Origin: an uncultured cyanobacterium | GTDB taxonomy: Bacteria; Cyanobacteriota; Cyanobacteriia; PCC-6307; Cyanobiaceae | DNA: 44,878 bases | Reading direction: 5' to 3' | Assembly: GCA_903856805.1 (NCBI GenBank) | Contig: CAIOCZ010000117.1 | Span: forward strand, 1 to 44,878 | Part shown: piece by piece, positions 10,141-16,981 of the stretch | Layout: each line of letters starts with the position of its first letter | Position numbering within the stretch: the first letter of the stretch is position 1 | Notes under the pieces: generated by a model | What the model saw: the letters and a program-made list of their open reading frames with translations, nothing else | Database searches by the model: none | What the model was told of the DNA's origin: nothing | Program-made: the position numbers and the translations under genes

Positions 10141-10253
10141 CGCTGTTGAGTTGATCACGCGGTAATGCTTGCCGCGGCGGTAGCTCTCAGTGCCGACACC
10201 AATCCCCCAGTGACGCCATGGACTTAGCCGGAAGTTAACCCTATTTTGCTAGC

Positions 10254-10526
10254 ATGATATGTGCCAATTTCTTGAAAACAATGGACGAACACGCGATGGG
10301 CCATGGGCCTTCCCAGGCTCCGTCATCGGACAACTCCCCGAACGTTGAAGCGGGTCAGGGTGCCGATCGAACTCCCATGGTTCTCCTCAGCGTGGCCCAG
10401 CGCAATTCCCTGATCGAGTACCTGGCCAAACAGCCCTACCAGGATGTGGCGAACGGCATCGACTTTCTGCGCAACGCCCCCGTGATCAACGTCAACCTGA
10501 TCACGGATGGAGATGCCGATGCCTGA
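10254..10526 (+). CDS. Small conserved-looking hypothetical protein
   Basis: A 90-residue frame of unknown function lies between the giant gene and lexA, on the same strand. It has no membrane segment or signal peptide. The N-terminal 40 residues are polar and low in order. The C-terminal half (SVAQRNSLIEYLAKQPYQDV onward, ending in a VINVNLIT-like segment) looks like a compact helix-plus-strand fold and is the part most likely to be conserved. Internal ATG codons at 10281 and 10296 are equally plausible starts, because none has a clear Shine-Dalgarno sequence. The upstream 100 bases are more AT-rich than the surroundings, consistent with a promoter. I recognise no family. Confidence 0.55.
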   Translation: MICANFLKTMDEHAMGHGPSQAPSSDNSPNVEAGQGADRTPMVLLSVAQRNSLIEYLAKQPYQDVANGIDFLRNAPVINVNLITDGDADA

Positions 10527-10531
10527 GTGAG

Positions 10532-10551
10532 GGGGCCCCTGAGGCCACCCC
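10532..10551 (+). terminator. Hairpin after the small hypothetical gene
   Basis: Just after the stop codon at 10526, GGGGGCC and GGCC-A-CCC can fold into a GC-rich stem of seven pairs with one bulged A and a five-base loop. There is no T-run behind it, so it is a weak candidate for an intrinsic terminator and could simply be an mRNA 3'-end structure. Confidence 0.3.
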
Positions 10552-10614
10552 CCCTCGACAACGGGCGCCAGACCTGGCAGAACGGGGTGGTTCATCCGTA
10601 CTGGCCAGCCCGTC

Positions 10615-11232
10615 GTGGTTTTCAACGCTTCGCAGGAGCTCACCCCCGCCCAGCGGGAGCTCTACGACTGGCTGGCCGATTACATCGGCAGCCACCGCCA
10701 CAGCCCCTCGATCCGCCAGATGATGGAGGCGATGGGCCTGCGGTCGCCGGCGCCGATCCAGAGCCGCCTGCGGCACCTGCAACAGAAGGGCTGGATCACC
10801 TGGCAGGAGGGCCAGGCCCGCACCCTGCAGCTGCTCGGGGGCACGGCAGCGGGCATCCCCGTGCTGGGGGCGGTGGCCGCCGGCGGCCTGGTGGAAACAT
10901 TCCATGATGTGCAGGAGCACCTCGACCTGAGTGGCGTGCTCGAAACCCGCGGCCTGTTCGCCCTCACCGTGAACGGCGATTCGATGGTGGAGGCCCACAT
11001 CGCCGATGGGGATGTGGTGCTGATGGAGCCGGTGAGCGATCCAGCCCGGCTGCGCAACGGCACGATCGTGAGTGCCCAGGTGAACGGCAGCGGCACCACC
11101 CTGAAATACTTCCAACGCCAGGGCCCCCAGGTGCGCCTGGAGCCGGCCAACCCGGCCTACACACCGATCGTGCTGCCGGCGGAGCAGGTGCGGGTCCAGG
11201 GGAGGCTGGTAGCGGTGTGGCGCCAGGTGTGA
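10615..11232 (+). CDS. lexA: LexA family repressor / self-cleaving regulator
   Basis: A 205-residue LexA homologue. The N-terminal winged helix (about 8-72) begins LTPAQRELYDWLADYI. The S24 peptidase-like domain follows, with the scissile Ala89-Gly90 bond in GAVAAGG, the nucleophile Ser123 in GDSMVE and the general base Lys164 in TTLKYF. All three are intact, so RecA-stimulated self-cleavage is chemically possible. In cyanobacteria LexA regulates DNA repair in some strains and carbon or redox genes in others, so SOS control should not be assumed. The start is GTG at 10615, set by the family's usual N-terminus; no ATG fits. No clear LexA operator could be read upstream. Confidence 0.93.
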   Translation: MVFNASQELTPAQRELYDWLADYIGSHRHSPSIRQMMEAMGLRSPAPIQSRLRHLQQKGWITWQEGQARTLQLLGGTAAGIPVLGAVAAGGLVETFHDVQEHLDLSGVLETRGLFALTVNGDSMVEAHIADGDVVLMEPVSDPARLRNGTIVSAQVNGSGTTLKYFQRQGPQVRLEPANPAYTPIVLPAEQVRVQGRLVAVWRQV

Positions 11233-11248
11233 CGGCCTCCGGAGGCCG
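11233..11248. terminator. Perfect 16-base palindrome directly after the lexA stop codon
   Basis: CGGCCTCCGGAGGCCG begins at the base after the lexA stop and is a perfect inverted repeat (six-pair stem with a CCGG loop if folded). It lacks a T-run. It may end lexA transcription before tRNA-Ala or be a protein-binding dyad. Confidence 0.35.
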
Positions 11249-11305
11249 ACAGGTCACGGTGTAAGCTCAAAAAGCGCCCGGCCCACCACCGATGCGCAGC
11301 ACCAC

Positions 11306-11378
11306 GGGGCCATAGCTCAGCTGGTAGAGCACCTGCATGGCATGCAGGGGGTCAGCGGTTCGAATCCGCTTGGCTCCA
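11306..11378 (+). tRNA. tRNA-Ala (anticodon GGC)
   Basis: A complete 73-base cloverleaf. The acceptor strand GGGGCCA pairs with TGGCTCC (one G-T pair), and the D-arm region carries AGCTCAGCTGGTAGAGC. The anticodon stem CCTGC/GCAGG encloses a loop with GGC at 11339-11341, the T-arm contains GGTTCGAATCC, and the discriminator is A. The terminal CCA is not encoded, as is common in cyanobacteria. The 3' portion is repeated at 13264-13298, so this gene appears to have served as an integration site. Confidence 0.97.
11345..11378 (+). repeat. attL-like repeat: 3' end of tRNA-Ala
   Basis: The last 34 bases of the tRNA gene recur at 13264-13298. The first 17 bases (CAGGGGGTCAGCGGTTC) are identical in both copies, and the rest differs by a few substitutions and one inserted base. 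A full tRNA at one end and a 3' fragment at the other is the usual footprint of integrase-mediated insertion. Confidence 0.75.
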
Positions 11379-11385
11379 TCCTTTC

Positions 11386-11415
11386 AGACTCCTTGCGCAG
11401 CAGGGGGTCTTTTTT
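11386..11415 (+). terminator. Rho-independent terminator downstream of tRNA-Ala
   Basis: AGACTCC (11386-11392) pairs with GGGGTCT (11404-11410) to make a seven-pair stem with one T-G pair, followed immediately by six T residues. Position and form fit transcription termination of the tRNA-Ala transcript. Confidence 0.65.
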
Positions 11416-11657
11416 GTCGGTCAAGGTGTCGCTGGCAGGCCCGGCGGGGCCAAAAAGCGCAAAATCAAGCGCAAAACTGAGGCAAGCGACGGCCCCGCCC
11501 CAGGGGCTCGATCGGTGCCGCGGCTGCTCAGGCGAGGGACCGCGCGATGGCCGTGGAGTCCGACGCCAGGGCCTTCCAGGCGATCAAGGTCATACCAGTG
11601 CCGTGAAGAGCGGTCGCCCTCACCGCGGTCTCCTTGGTGCATGGGGTTGGGCGTGGA

Positions 11658-11918
11658 TCAGCCGCAGTAAACGGAACCCCGTTGGCCGATCTTGACGATC
11701 AGCACTACCAGCACCTGATCCTCCACGTTGAACAGCAGGCGAAGATCGCCGATCCGCACGCGGTAAAGGTCATCGGCCGATTGCAGGCGGATCACACCGG
11801 GATGGCGAGGGGTCTCGCTGAGCCGGTTGAGCTCTCGGTCCACCCGACGCTGCAGCACCGTATCCAGGCGGCTGTAAGTCTTGGCGGCTGAGCGGACGAA
11901 TTCAACCCGATAGCTCAA
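11658..11918 (-). CDS. RelE/ParE-superfamily toxin
   Basis: About 86 residues if it starts at TTG 11918, which overlaps the antitoxin stop codon by two bases (TTGA); a longer in-frame start at 11969 would add 17 unrelated residues. The sequence has the family shape: SYRVEFVRSAAKTYSRL at the N-terminus, a basic helix, then LYRVRIGDLRLLFNVED and a terminal LIVKIGQRGSVY. RelE members are ribosome-dependent mRNA endonucleases and ParE members poison gyrase. The YRVRIGDxR-VKIGxR pattern favours the RelE side, but the target is inferred. It is co-transcribed with the upstream RHH-type antitoxin domain and lies within the tRNA-Ala-bounded remnant island. Length is normal and no lesion is seen. Confidence 0.8.
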   Translation of the reverse strand: MSYRVEFVRSAAKTYSRLDTVLQRRVDRELNRLSETPRHPGVIRLQSADDLYRVRIGDLRLLFNVEDQVLVVLIVKIGQRGSVYCG

Positions 11919-12487
11919 GATTCGTGCGCCTGAGCTGGCGTGGCAGAGCCTTTTTTGAGCTCCTCCCAACTCACCCGCGGTTCGTTGGTTCGCAGAATGG
12001 CTTCAGCTTCGGCGGTGTCTTCGGCGTCTTCCAGGGCCAGGGTAAGCAGGCGGCGCAGGGCGTCACTGCGGCTCACCGATAAGTGCAGTTCGCCCCCCAG
12101 CCGAGCGGCGTAGCGATCGATGCGTTCCAGTAACTCCGCTGGCAGGCGCACAGCTTGGGGGGTGCCGACTCCTCGCGCCCGGACCATGGCTTGTCGTTCG
12201 TTGTAGTTGAACCTACTACGGCCAGTCTGGGCTTGGCTGGTCTGGGCTGGGTTGTGCGCCCCGGCCTTGGAGAGCGAGGTGCCGCCCTTGAAGGTGAGGC
12301 TCTGCAGGAGTTGCTGATCTGTGCCAAGGATCTGCAGGGCCCAGACCACCCAGATGTCCTTCTCAAGCAGAAAGGCCGGCCAGCCGGATTCGGCAGCAGC
12401 CACCGCCAGGGCTTCCTTCTGATCCTCTGGGGAAAGAGCGAACCAGGACTCAGCCACGAACCTCCAGCGCTCCCTGATCTTGTTCAC
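11915..12487 (-). CDS. Fusion: truncated AbiEii-like nucleotidyltransferase N-terminus plus RHH/RelB-type antitoxin
   Basis: Residues 1-75 match the start of AbiEii-family type IV toxins (FLLEKDIWVVWALQIL, then the nucleotidyltransferase motif FKGGTSLSKA). The downstream catalytic DxD region and the rest of the roughly 280-residue toxin are absent. After a junction near residue 76 comes an unrelated domain. From Met101 (ATG at 12187) it resembles a ribbon-helix-helix antitoxin: VRLPAELLERIDRYA, a helical segment, and an acidic C-terminus ending EPRVSWEELKK. The latter should neutralise the RelE/ParE toxin that begins at its stop codon. The simplest reading is a deletion that joined two adjacent toxin-antitoxin operons in frame. 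The AbiEii part is predicted inactive. The antitoxin may be made as the fusion, from the internal ATG, or both. Confidence 0.72.
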   Translation of the reverse strand: MNKIRERWRFVAESWFALSPEDQKEALAVAAAESGWPAFLLEKDIWVVWALQILGTDQQLLQSLTFKGGTSLSKAGAHNPAQTSQAQTGRSRFNYNERQAMVRARGVGTPQAVRLPAELLERIDRYAARLGGELHLSVSRSDALRRLLTLALEDAEDTAEAEAILRTNEPRVSWEELKKGSATPAQAHES

Positions 12488-13100
12488 TGAGCAGCTCCGC
12501 CAGCCACAAGGGCAGCTCAGCCCTGACGGAGAGCAGGGCTTCCCACTCTTCAGGAGGCAGCACAGTTCGGAGCTTCGGCAGAACTGCTGAGGCCTGATCA
12601 GGGCCGAGCCAGGTCAGGGCGCGGATCGCCTGTCCGGCAGGGCGATCGGCCAGCAGGAAGTTCCAGGCGGCTGCCGTGCGGATGGTGACCTGCTGCTTGC
12701 CGAAGACATAGCGCTTCTGGCTCCGGCTGCGGGACAGATAGATCTGCTGTACGGGCATCTGGGTGGTGAGGCCAAGGGCATTGGCCGCGGCGGCACCACT
12801 GCTCACCAACTGCTGAACGCCCTCCTGGTTGAGCCAGCCCATCACCGCCTCCGGCGCCGGCGGTCTGGTGCCAAAGCGACTGCAAATGGGCAGGGCGTAA
12901 CGGCCCCGGGTGATCTTCACGAGCTTGCCCCGGGCCGCCAGGCGCCGCAGGGCCTGGTCCACCGCATCGCGCTTGCCCAGCGCCAGGAACTGCTTGGCAG
13001 CCAGCAGGAATCCCTCAGGGCACTTGCCTGCCGCTTCAAGGATCTGCTCGCTCAGCACGGTCTTCTCGCTCGGAACAGCCTTCTCGCTCGGAACAGCCAT
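12450..13100 (-). CDS. AbiEi-family (type IV) antitoxin, DUF6088-like
   Basis: A 216-residue protein with an N-terminal winged helix (about 15-70: ILEAAGKCPEGFLLAAKQF, then a DQALRRLAARGKLVKITRGR wing) and a C-terminal domain. This is the layout of AbiEi antitoxins that repress their own operon and counter AbiEii nucleotidyltransferases. It overlaps the AbiEii-like start by 38 bases, the usual operon order. Its toxin partner is truncated (next gene), so it is probably an orphan antitoxin. Residues 1-17 contain a direct repeat (VPSEK twice) from an 18-base tandem duplication at 13063-13098, which may have extended the N-terminus. Confidence 0.78.
   Translation of the reverse strand: MAVPSEKAVPSEKTVLSEQILEAAGKCPEGFLLAAKQFLALGKRDAVDQALRRLAARGKLVKITRGRYALPICSRFGTRPPAPEAVMGWLNQEGVQQLVSSGAAAANALGLTTQMPVQQIYLSRSRSQKRYVFGKQQVTIRTAAAWNFLLADRPAGQAIRALTWLGPDQASAVLPKLRTVLPPEEWEALLSVRAELPLWLAELLSEQDQGALEVRG
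13063..13098. repeat. 18-base tandem duplication at the start of the AbiEi-like gene
   Basis: TTCTCGCTCGGAACAGCC occurs twice back to back, at 13063-13080 and 13081-13098. It is in frame and adds six residues per unit to the N-terminus of the complement-strand antitoxin, immediately after its start codon. Confidence 0.9.
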
Positions 13101-13263
13101 GACGACTGGATCGATCCTGTTGTGTCCTGGTGTGTCAGGAGGCTACACGAGTTTCTGACACCCTGTCCACGGAGCTTTTGCCATCACGACCGTGAGGTTG
13201 AAACGCCGCAGGGCAGCACCATCACGAAGATGGCCCTAGATCTGTTCGGGCAGACGCCGAACC

Positions 13264-13298
13264 CAGGGGGTCAGCGGTTCCAATCCCCCTTGGCTCCC
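13264..13298 (+). repeat. attR-like copy of the tRNA-Ala 3' end, overlapping lnt
   Basis: This segment begins with the 17 bases CAGGGGGTCAGCGGTTC, identical to 11345-11361, and ends with TTGGCTCC as the tRNA does; a base change and one extra C lie between. It cannot fold as a tRNA because the 5' half is missing. Its complement supplies the last eight codons and the stop of lnt. Confidence 0.75.
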
Positions 13299-14776
13299 CT
13301 CCTGCGCCACCGGGCCAGGGCAGCCCCGACCGCCAGCACCACCAGGGGCAAGTCCCCCCAGCGGTCGTAGGGGGTGAGGGTGGAGCGCTGGCGCAGTTCC
13401 ACCGAGGCCACGGCACTGCGACCGGCCGGCAGGGAGGCCACCCGCCGCCCCGCGGGGTCGATCACCAGGCTGGGGCCGGTGTTGGCGGCGCTCACCAGCC
13501 AGCGGCCGGTTTCGATCGCCCGGAGCTGGGCCAGGGCACTGAACTGGTGCTGGAGCAGGGGCGGGTAGGGGTCGAGGTTGGCGCTGGCGAGCAACCAGAG
13601 GGCGCCGGCGCGGCTGGCGGCGGCCAGGGAGGCACCATCGGACAGTTCGTAACAGATCGCCACGCCGATGGCCCCGGCGGGCCGGGCCAGGAGCCGGGAG
13701 CTGGGGCCGGGCTCCAAGCCGCCCACGGCGGAGAGACCACTCCAGCGGGCCAGCCCCGCCAACGGCACCCATTCGCCCAGGGGCACCAGGCGGTGCTTAT
13801 CGAGCCAACCCACCGGATCGCGATCCCCGGGGGCGAAGCGCAGCAGGCTGGAGCGGGTGCCGGTGTCCGCCTGGCGGAAGCCACCGCTGAGCACCTCCAA
13901 CTCCGGGGCCTCCGGCAGGGGCTGGCCGAGGGCCAGGGCCCCCTCCGGCAACAGCAAGCTGGCGGCGGCAGTGGCGGCGGGGGCGGCGGCGGCCTGGCGC
14001 TGGGCGTCAAGCAACCGCCCCAGCAGCTGGCGTTGCTGGGCCGCCTCGAATTTGTGGCGGGTGGGGATGGCGGGCTGCAACACCATGAGCCGCTCCAGCC
14101 GGCCGCTTCCCGGCCGCACCGCCGCCAGGGCGGCCGCCCCCGCCAGGTGCGTCACCAACACCAACAGGGCCAATCCCAGCAGGAGGCGGCGGCGCGCCGG
14201 GGGATCCACCCAGGCGCGCCAGAGCCCCCAACCGAGGAGCAGCTGCAGGGCGGCCAGGGCACCGGCGCCACCGAGGGCCGCCAGGCCGGCCAGGGACCGA
14301 TCCAAGGGCAGGGGGGCCACGCCAAGACCAATCCAGAACAGGGGCCCCCGGGCCAACACCACCTCCGCCAGGCCCCAGAGGAGCGCCAGCAGCAGGGCCG
14401 TGGCCGGCAGGGCGGGGTCGAGGCGACGGGCCAGGGACACCCAGGCGGCCACCAGGAGGCCCGCCAGGCCGCCGATCAGAAGCCAGAGGGCGAGGCAAAT
14501 CGGCAGGCTGAGGGGGCCGGGCACGCCGATCCAGTCGAGGGGGTGAAGCCAGAGCAGCCAGCGATGGCTCACCAGCACCGCCGCCGCCCCCCAGAGGGCG
14601 CCACCACGCCAGGGGTGCGGAGAACCGGCCTGGGCCCAGAGCAGGGCCAGGGCCAGCCAGAGCAGGGGCGGCAGCCCCAGGGGAGGCAGGGCCAGGCCCG
14701 CGAGCAGGCCGGCAGCGGCGGCCAGGGCCAGGGCCGGCAGGGGGCCCGGGCGACGGTTCTTCCCCATGGCCTCCAT
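13271..14776 (-). CDS. lnt: Apolipoprotein N-acyltransferase
   Basis: Lnt N-acylates the N-terminal cysteine of lipoproteins in the cytoplasmic membrane, the last step of lipoprotein maturation. The 501-residue protein has six or more hydrophobic segments in residues 10-220. A nitrilase-like periplasmic domain follows with the Glu-Lys-Cys triad: Glu278 in LLLPEGA, Lys327 in WLDKHRLVPLGEW and Cys375 in GVAICYELSDG. A last hydrophobic segment ends in a basic tail. A GTG lies directly before the chosen ATG at 14776, and ATG 14764 is also possible. The last eight codons and stop fall within the tRNA-Ala-like repeat, so either the native gene overlapped the tRNA or the island insertion replaced its end. 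It is divergent from the gene at 14839. Confidence 0.93.
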   Translation of the reverse strand: MEAMGKNRRPGPLPALALAAAAGLLAGLALPPLGLPPLLWLALALLWAQAGSPHPWRGGALWGAAAVLVSHRWLLWLHPLDWIGVPGPLSLPICLALWLLIGGLAGLLVAAWVSLARRLDPALPATALLLALLWGLAEVVLARGPLFWIGLGVAPLPLDRSLAGLAALGGAGALAALQLLLGWGLWRAWVDPPARRRLLLGLALLVLVTHLAGAAALAAVRPGSGRLERLMVLQPAIPTRHKFEAAQQRQLLGRLLDAQRQAAAAPAATAAASLLLPEGALALGQPLPEAPELEVLSGGFRQADTGTRSSLLRFAPGDRDPVGWLDKHRLVPLGEWVPLAGLARWSGLSAVGGLEPGPSSRLLARPAGAIGVAICYELSDGASLAAASRAGALWLLASANLDPYPPLLQHQFSALAQLRAIETGRWLVSAANTGPSLVIDPAGRRVASLPAGRSAVASVELRQRSTLTPYDRWGDLPLVVLAVGAALARWRRRGAKGDWNR

Positions 14777-14838
14777 CACAAGGAAGCGTCAAGCTGCCAG
14801 AGCACGGCCACCAACGGCTCCCCCCGACGCCTCCCACC

Positions 14839-15174
14839 ATGGACCAAGGCAACCCTCTGCAGATGCTGCTGCTGCGCGGCCTGGGCACCACCTCACTGGT
14901 GGCCGATCGGCTGCGATATGTGAGCCAGGAATGGGTGCGCAGCGGCAAGCTCGATCCCAACCACGCTTCGGCCCTGGTGGACGATGTGCTGAAGGCCCTG
15001 CGGGGCGATTCGCCCGGGCTGGAGGAACAGGCGGAGCGCCAGCTGGAGCGCAACCGGGACCAACTGCTGCAGGACCTGGGCCTGGCCCGCCAGCGGGAGC
15101 TGGATGAACTGCGGGGCCGCATCGACCGGCTCGAGCAAACTCTGCGCCAACGGCAACAGGACATTCCGGATTGA
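14839..15174 (+). CDS. Phasin-like coiled-coil small protein
   Basis: A 111-residue soluble protein. The N-terminal half (LLLRGLGTTSLVADRLRYVS and the helix to about residue 55) resembles the phasin / polyhydroxyalkanoate-granule-associated superfamily found as a short protein in many picocyanobacteria. The C-terminal half (60-108) is a charged heptad-like coiled coil rich in Arg, Gln, Glu and Leu. No PHA synthase is in the window, so a granule role is unsupported; a scaffold or oligomerising role is more cautious. It diverges from lnt with about 60 bases between starts, which must hold both promoters. Confidence 0.7.
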   Translation: MDQGNPLQMLLLRGLGTTSLVADRLRYVSQEWVRSGKLDPNHASALVDDVLKALRGDSPGLEEQAERQLERNRDQLLQDLGLARQRELDELRGRIDRLEQTLRQRQQDIPD

Positions 15175-15311
15175 GCTGGCCGACTGAGCTGGCGGGCTGA
15201 CCTGCCCGACCGGCCGAGCAAGGCGAGCAGCGGACCAGTGCCAAAGCCGCACCACCGCCTCGAAGCGATTCAAGGGGCCTGGCACAATCGACAAACTGCG
15301 GTCGTCCCGTG

Positions 15312-15941
15312 ATGCGCGAGATCCTGATCAGCACGGCGGTGTGTGTCACCTGCCTGCTGGTGGCGCTGGTAAGTCAGCTGGTGGCGCCCTCCCCGGTGAC
15401 GGCCGCCCCGGGGGCCATCCCCACGGCGATCAGCTCCCCCCAAGCCACCACGGCCACCGCCGCAGCGCTCACCGCTAGGGCGGTGCAAGCCCCCCTGGAA
15501 CTGGATCCCGACGACTCCAACCCCACCCTGTTCGCCATGGCGCCCGACAGCACCAGCCTCAGCAATGCCGCCTCCCTGGGCGGCGAGATCGTGGCGCCGA
15601 AGGAGCGCACCACCGACAGCGGCCTGCGCATCACCGACCTGGTGATCGGCACAGGCGCCGAAGCGGTGAGCGGCCAGGTGGTGGAGGTGCATTACCGCGG
15701 CACCCTGCTGGATGGCCGCGAATTCGACGCCAGCTACGGCCGCGGCCCCTTCAGCTTCCCCCTCGGCGGGGGACGGGTGATCAAGGGCTGGGATGAGGGG
15801 GTGGCGGGCATGAAGGTGGGGGGCAAGCGCAAATTGGTGATCCCCCCCGATCTGGCCTATGGCGAGCGTGGAGCGGGCGGCGTGATCCCCCCCAACGCCA
15901 CCTTGGTGTTCGAGGTGGAACTGCTGGGCGTTGGCGGCTGA
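15312..15941 (+). CDS. FKBP-type peptidyl-prolyl cis-trans isomerase, exported
   Basis: About 209 residues. A signal peptide spans residues 1-32, with a hydrophobic core ([20 protein letters not shown]) and a likely cut after VTAA. A low-complexity Ala/Thr/Pro linker runs to about 95, and a complete FKBP domain occupies about 105-209. That domain shows [18 protein letters not shown], the [18 protein letters not shown] core, LAYGERG and [13 protein letters not shown], so the active-site aromatics and Asp are present. It catalyses proline isomerisation of proteins in the periplasm or thylakoid lumen. GTG at 15309 is in frame, but ATG at 15312 is preferred. It lies upstream of sodB on the same strand. 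Confidence 0.93.
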   Translation: MREILISTAVCVTCLLVALVSQLVAPSPVTAAPGAIPTAISSPQATTATAAALTARAVQAPLELDPDDSNPTLFAMAPDSTSLSNAASLGGEIVAPKERTTDSGLRITDLVIGTGAEAVSGQVVEVHYRGTLLDGREFDASYGRGPFSFPLGGGRVIKGWDEGVAGMKVGGKRKLVIPPDLAYGERGAGGVIPPNATLVFEVELLGVGG

Positions 15942-16029
15942 GCTGTCCGCAAATGTGAAGTAATCCTTAGGATGGCCGGGCCAACCCAGGCCATCCTGGT
16001 CTCCCTCCCCCCAATCCCCCGCACCCCCA

Positions 16030-16629
16030 ATGGCGCACCAGCTGCCCGAACTGCCTTACGCGCTCGATGCCCTTGAGCCGCACATCTCCCGCGCCACGCT
16101 GGAGTTCCACCATGGCAAGCACCACAACGCCTACGTCACCAACCTGAACAACCTGGTGGCGGGTTCGGAGCTGGAGGGCAAGAGCCTGGAGGAGACGATC
16201 CTGGCCGTGGCCGGTGATGCCAGCAAGGCGGGGGTGTTCAACAACGCGGCCCAGGTGTGGAACCACAGCTTCTACTGGCAAGGCCTCAAGGCCGGCGGCG
16301 GCGGCAGCCCCAGCGGCGCCCTGGCCGAGAAGATCAATGCCGATTTCGGCAGTTTTGAGGCGTTTGTGGAGCAATTCAAGGCCGCCGGAGCCACCCAGTT
16401 CGGCAGCGGCTGGGCCTGGCTGGTGCTGGAGGATGGCGCCCTGAAGGTAACTAAAACCGCGAATGCCGACCTCCCCCTGGCCCATGGCCAAACCGCACTG
16501 CTCACCATGGATGTGTGGGAGCACGCCTACTACCTGGACTACCAGAATCGGCGCCCCGATTACATCACCACCTTCCTGGACAAGCTGGTGAACTGGGACT
16601 TCGTAGCCGCCAACCTCGCCGCCGCCTGA
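16030..16629 (+). CDS. sodB: Iron superoxide dismutase
   Basis: A 199-residue cytosolic Fe-SOD converting superoxide to peroxide and oxygen. All four metal ligands are present at canonical positions: His27 (FHHGKHH), His79 (VWNHSFYW), Asp161 and His165 ([12 protein letters not shown]). The gateway residues His31 and Tyr35 are also there. The AAQVWNH signature is the iron-type form rather than manganese-type. There is no signal peptide. A strong hairpin follows the stop. It marks the end of the housekeeping block before the polysaccharide locus. Confidence 0.97.
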   Translation: MAHQLPELPYALDALEPHISRATLEFHHGKHHNAYVTNLNNLVAGSELEGKSLEETILAVAGDASKAGVFNNAAQVWNHSFYWQGLKAGGGGSPSGALAEKINADFGSFEAFVEQFKAAGATQFGSGWAWLVLEDGALKVTKTANADLPLAHGQTALLTMDVWEHAYYLDYQNRRPDYITTFLDKLVNWDFVAANLAAA

Positions 16630-16644
16630 GGCCCAGAAAACATC

Positions 16645-16667
16645 AGGGGCGCCGAAGGGGCGCCCCT
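16645..16667 (+). terminator. Strong hairpin downstream of sodB
   Basis: AGGGGCGCC (16645-16653) pairs perfectly with GGCGCCCCT (16659-16667): nine pairs around a five-base loop, starting about 15 bases after the sodB stop. The T-tract is poor (CGTTGCC), so it may rely on stem strength or act mainly as an mRNA 3' stabiliser. Confidence 0.6.
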
Positions 16668-16774
16668 CGTTGCCTTGACAGGCCTTGATCCAAGTGAAAC
16701 GACAATGAAGAATTGTTCCGACTCCCCATCGCAGTGCTTCGCCTTAAACACCCCCCTGCCACAGCACAACCTAG

Positions 16775-16803
16775 TTGTGAAAAGAATCTAAAGCTGGTAA
16801 AAT
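16775..16803 (+). promoter_or_regulatory. Candidate sigma-70-type promoter for the polysaccharide locus
   Basis: TTGTGA at 16775-16780 and TAAAAT at 16798-16803 are 17 bases apart and match the consensus at four and five of six positions. This would leave a leader of roughly 170 bases before the wzc-like start. The 16630-16981 gap otherwise holds only the sodB hairpin and AT-rich sequence in which I see no gene. Confidence 0.4.
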
Positions 16804-16981
16804 CATCGCAAGATGCTGCATGGCGCTCGAGCACCGCTCGCACCCAGCATCCCATCCACGCCAATGGTGCGGCCAACGATCAACTCCTATCTCGCATCTC
16901 AGCAATCAACGGGCGGAGCGATGATCAGAATCAACAAAAAACGAATCAAATACAACAGAAGAATAAGGTAGAATTGAGCTC

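Noticed and set aside
10174-10181. GGCGGTAG, the ops element of JUMPstart sequences
   Set aside because: It is a single 8-mer far from the polysaccharide locus, before an unrelated small gene; chance is sufficient.
10138-10250. Short complement-strand open stretch reading LSPWRHWGIGVGTESYRRG
   Set aside because: It looks protein-like but is under 40 codons, has no start or ribosome-binding site, and overlaps the end of the giant gene; it could at most be a gene fragment.
11379-13263. CRISPR array or phage genes in the tRNA-bounded island
   Set aside because: No spaced direct repeats and no structural phage genes are present; only toxin-antitoxin genes.
13122-13370. Plus-strand frame crossing the distal tRNA-Ala repeat, checked as a possible integrase remnant
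   Set aside because: No tyrosine-recombinase motif (R..HxxR..Y) is visible in any frame between 13100 and 13264.
13547-14923. Long plus-strand frame antisense to lnt
   Set aside because: Low-complexity Gln/Gly/Arg translation; lnt on the other strand has full catalytic motifs.
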